10,496 nt of DNA from Faecenecus sp036648855 (GTDB lineage: Bacteria > Bacillota_I > Bacilli_A > RF39 > UBA660), in assembly GCA_036648855.1 (NCBI GenBank), contig JAVWCU010000035.1:1-10496 (forward strand), written 5' to 3'. This document shows positions 6,000 through 10,496 of the stretch, piece after piece. The position numbers were made by a program, and so were the translations under genes. Position 1 is the stretch's first letter, and each line of letters opens with the position of its first letter. The notes beneath the pieces were generated by a model. That model was given only the letters and a program-made list of their open reading frames with translations. It had not been told where the DNA came from and searched no databases.

Positions 6000-6860
6000 A
6001 TGAATCACAAGAAATTATTAGCGTTTCTATTGATACCATTAGTTGCAGTAGTTTTAGTTGCAACCGGATGTAATAAAAAAGATGCAGTTTTCACTGTTAC
6101 CTTTAATACAGATGGTGGATCAGTAGTAAATAAGCAAGAAGTTAAAAAAGATGAAACTGTTACTACTCCAACTACACCAACTAAAAATGGTTATATTTTT
6201 AGTTATTGGATGAAAGATGGAAATAGTTACAACTTCAGTGCTAAAGTAACATCAGATTTCACGCTTACTGCTAAATGGGATAAAATAGACCCTAGCAAGC
6301 AGATGTTTGAAGTTACATTTGATAGCAATGGAGGTAGTTCTGTTGGTAAGATTCAAGTAATGGATGGTTCTACTATTACATTACCTAGTAATCCGACTAG
6401 AAAAGGTTATACTTTTGTAGCTTGGAAGAATGGATCTGAAGTGTTTAAAGCTAGTACTAAGATTAGTAGTAATCTTAAACTAGTAGCAGAATGGAAGAAA
6501 GTAGATGAGGCTACAGCTAAACCTACTAATAAACCTACTAATAAACCAACACCAACTGCTAAACCAACACCAATTCCAACAGCTAAACCAACACCAACTC
6601 CAACACCAAAACCTACTCCAACACCAGTTGTAGATAACTATAGTTATAAAGTTAGTAAAGTAGATGATTATAGTCCATCTAGAAAAGTTAATGTATATAA
6701 GAATGGAGTAGATATTACTACTCAAGCTCAGGGTGTTTATACATCAACTGGGGTATTCCTTGGAAGCTATGATACTAACCATAAGGCTATCGTAGTTGAC
6801 CAGAGTTATGTAGGTAAAATTGGAGCTATTAAAATAAATGGGAAACTTATTAAATTTTAA
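6000..6860 (+). CDS. Surface lipoprotein with two InlB B-type repeats and a Pro-Thr-Lys stalk
   Basis: The 286-residue form starts MNHKKLLAF, followed by a hydrophobic segment and the lipobox ATGC, with Cys24 as the likely lipidated residue; Ala at -3 is less usual than Leu. Two Listeria-Bacteroides (InlB B-type, Flg_new) repeats follow: residues 31-95 and 103-167, each with VTF-(N/D)-x(2)-GG near the start and a W before the end (AKWDK, AEWKK). Residues about 174-209 are a Lys-Pro-Thr stalk probably spanning the wall. Residues 213-286 form a compact domain I do not recognise. InlB repeats are extracellular beta-grasp-like modules found in adhesins and other surface proteins; no enzymatic motif is visible. 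An in-frame ATG at 5973 would add nine charged residues ahead of the signal peptide; 6000 is preferred for the signal shape and the nearby GAGAGGG (5985-5991). It is first in a two-gene operon. Confidence 0.85.
   Translation: MNHKKLLAFLLIPLVAVVLVATGCNKKDAVFTVTFNTDGGSVVNKQEVKKDETVTTPTTPTKNGYIFSYWMKDGNSYNFSAKVTSDFTLTAKWDKIDPSKQMFEVTFDSNGGSSVGKIQVMDGSTITLPSNPTRKGYTFVAWKNGSEVFKASTKISSNLKLVAEWKKVDEATAKPTNKPTNKPTPTAKPTPIPTAKPTPTPTPKPTPTPVVDNYSYKVSKVDDYSPSRKVNVYKNGVDITTQAQGVYTSTGVFLGSYDTNHKAIVVDQSYVGKIGAIKINGKLIKF
6519..6626 (+). repeat. Low-complexity Pro-Thr-Lys coding repeat
   Basis: The DNA repeats short units such as AAACCTACTAAT and CCAACACCAACT, encoding KPTN, KPTP and TPTP motifs in the lipoprotein stalk. 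Such in-frame repeats change length readily by slippage without breaking the gene, so stalk length may differ between strains. Its antisense gives the Trp/Cys-rich open frame at 6480-6725, which is not a gene. Confidence 0.75.
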
Positions 6861-6880
6861 ACTTTAAAGAAGGAGAAAAA

Positions 6881-9800
6881 ATGAAAAAATTAAAATATTT
6901 ATCAATGACTGTTGCTGCATTATGCATTGCATTAGTAGGCACAGTCACTGTTGAAGCCAAAACATTTGATCATGCTGATATTGATGCAGCATCTTCTGAA
7001 GTAATTGGTGGCGAAACAGTTTATAATAATATTTATATTATTGGAAATCACATATTTTTAAAGTCTTTAACAGTAGACAATATTATGACTGCTGCTAAAA
7101 CTATTCCAGATGGAGAGCCTAATATTATTTATTTCCGTTCTACTACTAAAGAATGGAGTAATTCTGTAACAGGTACTCCAATTACTTCTGCACCTAAATC
7201 ATTTGAAATTAAATTTCAAGATGAGGTTAGTGTAGATGATCCTGTTTTAGCAAAGAACCTAAAAGCTAAAGAGGATGAAGTAAAAACTTTAACTCCAACG
7301 CATTATACAGACTTTAGTGCTGTTACAAAAGCAATGGGATTAAAAGCTGATACTGATGACTTAAGGACAGCTAAGCTTTTAGCTTTAACTGAGGCTGTTT
7401 CAAATTTAGTATTTGCTAATCAAGCAAATTTAACTATTATTGAAGAAGAAGTAAGATCTCTTGTAAAAGCAGATTATACTGTTGCTTCATTTAATGAATT
7501 TATGAAGTCTTATGCAGAAGTTGCTAAGATGCCAGCTACTACATATAAAGAAATAGAGACTAAACTTACTCTTATTCAGGCATTAAAGAATGGTTTAGCT
7601 AAAATTACTTTAGTTAAAACTGATTTAACTGCTGAAATTAATGCAGAGTTTAGTGATGGAGCAACTAGAAAAACATATAAATTAACAGAAAATCAATATG
7701 TAAAAGCTACATGGGATTTCTATGTTAAATCAATTACAGATGCAATTTTAGTAGAGACTAATGCAACTTTACAATCTGAAATTGAAAATGCTAGAACAAG
7801 TATTAAAAATGCTATAAAGGCTTTAGAGTTTGCTAATAAAGCTGATTTAGTAGAAGCTAAGAAAAATACTGGTTTAACTTTAACAGATTATACAGATGCT
7901 ACTGTAAAGGTATTAACAGATTTAACTAGTGTTGATACTGATGAAGATACATTTGCTAAAATTAATACAAAGATTAACGCAATTAAAGCTGCTAAAGCTG
8001 GTTTACTTACTAAAGTAGCAGTAAAAGATTATACTGAGGCAAGTAAAGCAGGAAGTGCTATTAAGAATACAGATAGTTCATATACTACTGTTTCATTCCA
8101 AGCATTAACAGATGCCTTAGCATTAACTCATACTACAAATGCTGAGTATGTTACGGCAACAGCTGCTATTAATACAGCTATTAAAGGATTAGTTTTCACA
8201 GGACAAGCTGATTTAACTACTGAGTTAAATTTACATAAGGCTTTAATTGAAGGAAACTATACTAAACTTAGTTGGAATATTTATAGTAGTACATATACTA
8301 CTATTATGGCAACTGAGTTAAAGACTAATGCTGATGTTACTGAAAGAACTACAGCATTAACAAATGCTCGTGCAAGTTTAGTTAAGATTGATAATGGACA
8401 CGCAGCATTAACTACTTATATAGATAGTCTATATAGTGGTACACGTACAACATTAAAAATCGTAAATAATCCAGTAATTTATACAGCTACATCATATAAG
8501 GCTTATACAGATGCTATTGAGGCTGCAAAAACAGTAGAAACTAATCAAGCTGATAAGCTTGCTAGTGAAATTGATGCAGCAAAGGCTGCTATTGTAGAAG
8601 CTGAGAAAGCTTTAGTATTTGATAACTTAGATGAATTAGCTACAGCTAAAGATATTAAGGCTTTAGTTGAAAAAGAATATACAGTAGCTAGTTTCAAAGC
8701 TTTAACTGATGCTATATCAGGTGGAGATGAAACTACATTCGCTGGTATTACTGCTAAAATAACAGCTATTACAGATGCTAAGGGAAAATTAGTATTTACT
8801 AATAAAGCTGATTTAGTAGAAGCTAAGAAAAATACTGGTTTAACTTTAACAGATTATACAGATGCTAGTCAAAAGGTATTAACAGATTTAACTAGTGTTG
8901 ATACTAATGAAGATACATTTGCTAAGATTGATACAAAGATTAAGGCAATTAACGCTGCTAAAGCTGCTTTAATTACTAAGGTAACTGATGCTGCTATTAC
9001 AGCTGAAATAGCTAAGATTAAAGATAATGAATCTACACATTATACTAATTATGCTAATTATAAAACTTTATCAGAAAGTGTTCCTGCAAATCAGGCAGAA
9101 GCTGAGAAGAAATTAGCAGATTTAAAAGCATATAAATTAGTATTTGCTAATCAAGCAAAGCTTAATACTCTTAATCAGACTATCGCTGATAAGAAGTATG
9201 TAGCTGCAGATTATACAGAAGTTACATTTACTCCTTTAACTACTGCACTAGCTTTACCAGAGACAACTTTTGATGAGATAGAAGCAAAAATTACAGCTCT
9301 TAATAACGCAGTAACAGGTTTAGTATTTGCAGACAGTGCGACTTTAACTACTATTGAAACAACTGTTAATGCTTTAAAGGAAGCAGATTATACAGCTGAG
9401 AGTTGGGCTGCAATTACTGATGCAAAAGCATTAAAAGCAGATACAAATCAATTAGTAATTGATAAAACTACAGCTTTAACAAAAGCTAATGCTGCATTAA
9501 TTACTAAAGTAACTGATGAGGCTATCAAGGCTGAAATAGCTAAGGTTACAGATACAGATCCTACTCATTATACTGAAGCAACTTGGAAGGCTTATAAGTT
9601 AGTTGCTGATATTAAACCTACTGATCAAAAAACAGCTGAGAAGAAATTAGCAGATTTAAAAACTGCAGTAGCAGCTTTAACATTTGCTAATCAAAAAGAA
9701 CTTAATGATCTTATAGCTCCATCACGTCTTGTTGAAGCAGATTATACAGCTGCTAGCTGGACAGTATATAATACAGCTATAACTAAGGTTTCTCCTAATA

Positions 9801-10297
9801 CTTATGCTGATAATGCTACTAAAATAGCAGATATTAAGGATGCTGAGAGTAAATTAGAATTAATTAACTTAAAACCTTATAATGATTTATTAACCGAATT
9901 AGGTAAGTTAGTTGAAACTGATTATACAGCTGATAGCTGGGTATTATATCAAGCAGCTTTAGCTGATGCAAAATCACTTCCAATAGGAACTAATACTTTA
10001 TATGCTAATAAGACAAAGGCATTAAATGATGCTAAAGGAAAATTAGTAGTAAAAACATTAGTTTTAACTGAGTTAGATAAGTTAATTAGAGCACAATATA
10101 CAACTGATAAAATGGATGAGTTAGTTGAAACTAATAATCCTGCTAAATACACAGTTGAGACATATGATGCTTATACAACTGCTTTAGCTCATGCTAAAGG
10201 AATTAGTACAACGCATACAAATATGCTTCAATCACAAATTGATGCAGAAATAGTAGCTTTAAACACTGCTATAACTGGATTAGAATTAGTTAAATAA
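6881..10297 (+). CDS. Large secreted FIVAR-repeat protein
   Basis: This 1138-residue protein has a signal peptide (MKKLKYL, hydrophobic core, probable cleavage after VEA at residue 26). An N-terminal domain of about 95 residues (27-122) that I do not recognise follows. From about residue 124 to the end there are some 16 FIVAR-like units of about 55-75 residues. Each typically contains an (A)DYT-(A/V)-x-S-(W/F/Y) helix start, a middle helix rich in Thr/Asp/Ala, a final helix resembling KITALNNAVTGL, and often the linker VFANQ. FIVAR modules are three-helix bundles in Gram-positive surface proteins such as the staphylococcal Ebh giant adhesin. There is no LPXTG motif, C-terminal membrane segment, SLH, LysM or other wall-binding module, so attachment is unexplained. 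AGGAG lies 6 bases before the ATG, and the gap to the lipoprotein gene is 20 bases with no terminator, indicating co-transcription. A role in binding or as a long spacer is inference. Confidence 0.87.
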   Translation: MKKLKYLSMTVAALCIALVGTVTVEAKTFDHADIDAASSEVIGGETVYNNIYIIGNHIFLKSLTVDNIMTAAKTIPDGEPNIIYFRSTTKEWSNSVTGTPITSAPKSFEIKFQDEVSVDDPVLAKNLKAKEDEVKTLTPTHYTDFSAVTKAMGLKADTDDLRTAKLLALTEAVSNLVFANQANLTIIEEEVRSLVKADYTVASFNEFMKSYAEVAKMPATTYKEIETKLTLIQALKNGLAKITLVKTDLTAEINAEFSDGATRKTYKLTENQYVKATWDFYVKSITDAILVETNATLQSEIENARTSIKNAIKALEFANKADLVEAKKNTGLTLTDYTDATVKVLTDLTSVDTDEDTFAKINTKINAIKAAKAGLLTKVAVKDYTEASKAGSAIKNTDSSYTTVSFQALTDALALTHTTNAEYVTATAAINTAIKGLVFTGQADLTTELNLHKALIEGNYTKLSWNIYSSTYTTIMATELKTNADVTERTTALTNARASLVKIDNGHAALTTYIDSLYSGTRTTLKIVNNPVIYTATSYKAYTDAIEAAKTVETNQADKLASEIDAAKAAIVEAEKALVFDNLDELATAKDIKALVEKEYTVASFKALTDAISGGDETTFAGITAKITAITDAKGKLVFTNKADLVEAKKNTGLTLTDYTDASQKVLTDLTSVDTNEDTFAKIDTKIKAINAAKAALITKVTDAAITAEIAKIKDNESTHYTNYANYKTLSESVPANQAEAEKKLADLKAYKLVFANQAKLNTLNQTIADKKYVAADYTEVTFTPLTTALALPETTFDEIEAKITALNNAVTGLVFADSATLTTIETTVNALKEADYTAESWAAITDAKALKADTNQLVIDKTTALTKANAALITKVTDEAIKAEIAKVTDTDPTHYTEATWKAYKLVADIKPTDQKTAEKKLADLKTAVAALTFANQKELNDLIAPSRLVEADYTAASWTVYNTAITKVSPNTYADNATKIADIKDAESKLELINLKPYNDLLTELGKLVETDYTADSWVLYQAALADAKSLPIGTNTLYANKTKALNDAKGKLVVKTLVLTELDKLIRAQYTTDKMDELVETNNPAKYTVETYDAYTTALAHAKGISTTHTNMLQSQIDAEIVALNTAITGLELVK
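7835..8005 (+). repeat. Long direct repeat, copy 1 (FIVAR unit 4)
   Basis: This 171-base segment matches 8801-8971 with about 9 differences counted by eye, and the first 67 bases are identical. It encodes a unit starting NKADLVEAKKNTGL. The copies are 966 bases (322 codons) apart, so the frame is preserved. Confidence 0.85.
8801..8971 (+). repeat. Long direct repeat, copy 2 (FIVAR unit 9)
   Basis: This is the partner of 7835-8005. The neighbouring units (5-8 against 10 onward) are not similarly close, so the copy looks like a transfer or gene conversion of a single unit, or a block duplication followed by uneven divergence. Recombination between the copies would remove or add exactly five units in frame. 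Confidence 0.85.
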
Positions 10298-10320
10298 ACT
10301 TCTTAAGTTTATAACTACTA

Positions 10321-10348
10321 AGCAATGAGCTAAGTCTCATTGCTTTTT
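10321..10348 (+). terminator. Strong intrinsic terminator after the FIVAR gene
   Basis: AGCAATGAG (10321-10329) pairs perfectly with CTCATTGCT (10336-10344) around a 6-base loop, followed by a T run to 10348. It lies 23 bases after the stop codon and ends the two-gene surface operon. Confidence 0.92.
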
Positions 10349-10496
10349 GTTTGGATAAAATCAATTAGAGGTTTATATATAATTAACAAACTTATATGAA
10401 GTAGTAATAAATTATTTAAAAAAGAAATAAAGGTGTAGAAACAGGTAAGCTAAGATTATAGATATTATCTTATTAGTAAGAATAAACAAAGTTTAA

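Larger units (their letters stand above)
7250..10294 (+). repeat. Tandem array of about 16 FIVAR-like units
   Basis: Units can be aligned by the recurring YT motif and by the helix ending GLVF/ALVF/KLVF at about 55-75 residue intervals. Most units are divergent, which suggests an old expansion, while some blocks are nearly identical and must be recent. The 27-base run beginning GCTGAGAAGAAATTAGC occurs identically at 9101-9127 and 9635-9661, and the ITKVTD(A/E)AI segment recurs 528 bases apart (about 8971 and 9499), marking a second, older multi-unit duplication. Confidence 0.75.

Noticed and set aside
6480..6725. Minus-strand open frame of 81 codons rich in Trp, Cys and Phe
   Set aside because: It is the antisense of the Pro-Thr-Lys stalk of the lipoprotein; the composition follows from the repeat and no ribosome binding site or promoter supports it.
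9949..10152. Minus-strand open frame of 67 codons
   Set aside because: It lies wholly inside the FIVAR gene, antisense, with no start signals or recognisable product.
7250..10294. Repeated DNA considered as a CRISPR-like array
   Set aside because: Repeats are long, divergent, codon-phased and encode an uninterrupted helical-repeat protein.
120..10297. Possible TGA-to-Trp recoding, since no gene ends in TGA
   Set aside because: The Trp codons I checked are all TGG and all genes read through intact under the standard code; seven stop codons are too few to infer reassignment.
10378..10383. TATAAT near the right edge as a promoter for a downstream gene
   Set aside because: No acceptable -35 box or extended -10 element accompanies it; such hexamers are common in AT-rich DNA.
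10451..10472. Imperfect palindrome TAAGAT...ATCTTA near the right edge
   Set aside because: A 6-bp stem of mostly A-T pairs is easily met by chance and no gene or promoter beside it is visible in the window.

Overview
The window looks like chromosomal DNA of a low-GC Firmicute. The DNA is AT-rich throughout, the promoters are canonical sigma-A types, the ribosome binding sites are strong, and the gene order mraZ-rsmH-ftsL-pbp is typical of Firmicutes. MraZ and the penicillin-binding protein resemble those of Bacilli, and the surface proteins (InlB-type and FIVAR-type repeats) are common in uncultured gut Bacilli. The exact lineage is a guess. Every Trp in the predicted proteins that I checked is TGG and no gene is broken by TGA, so the standard code applies. 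All seven genes end in TAA or TAG.

Layout: positions 1-70 hold the tail of an unseen upstream unit, with one good and one weak terminator hairpin. A monocistronic gene (120-1769) encodes a large protein with a transglutaminase-like fold and no export signal. It has its own extended -10 promoter and terminator. Next is a compact division operon: mraZ (1893-2330), rsmH (2338-3267), ftsL (3283-3576) and a class B penicillin-binding protein with PASTA domains (3589-5718). A sigma-A promoter drives it, followed by three exactly 10-bp-spaced MraZ boxes, and a hairpin terminator closes it at 5719-5742. The Mur and MraY genes that often follow are absent, so this is a shortened dcw cluster.

The gap 5743-5999 is unusually structured. 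It holds degenerate 11-bp G-rich repeats that echo the MraZ boxes, a run of 14 G, overlapping inverted repeats, and a near-consensus promoter. That promoter drives a two-gene surface operon: a lipoprotein with two InlB/Listeria-Bacteroides repeats, a Pro-Thr-Lys stalk and an unrecognised C-terminal domain (6000-6860), then a secreted protein of 1138 residues made of about 16 FIVAR-like three-helix repeats (6881-10297). A strong terminator follows, and the last ~145 bases hold nothing I can call a gene.

The division operon couples a transcriptional autoregulator (MraZ), an rRNA methyltransferase (RsmH) and two septal wall-synthesis components (FtsL and the PBP). The downstream operon appears to make an anchored and a secreted surface protein together; its function is unknown. 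The points most worth a second look are the G14/11-bp repeat region between the two operons and the internally recombining FIVAR array.
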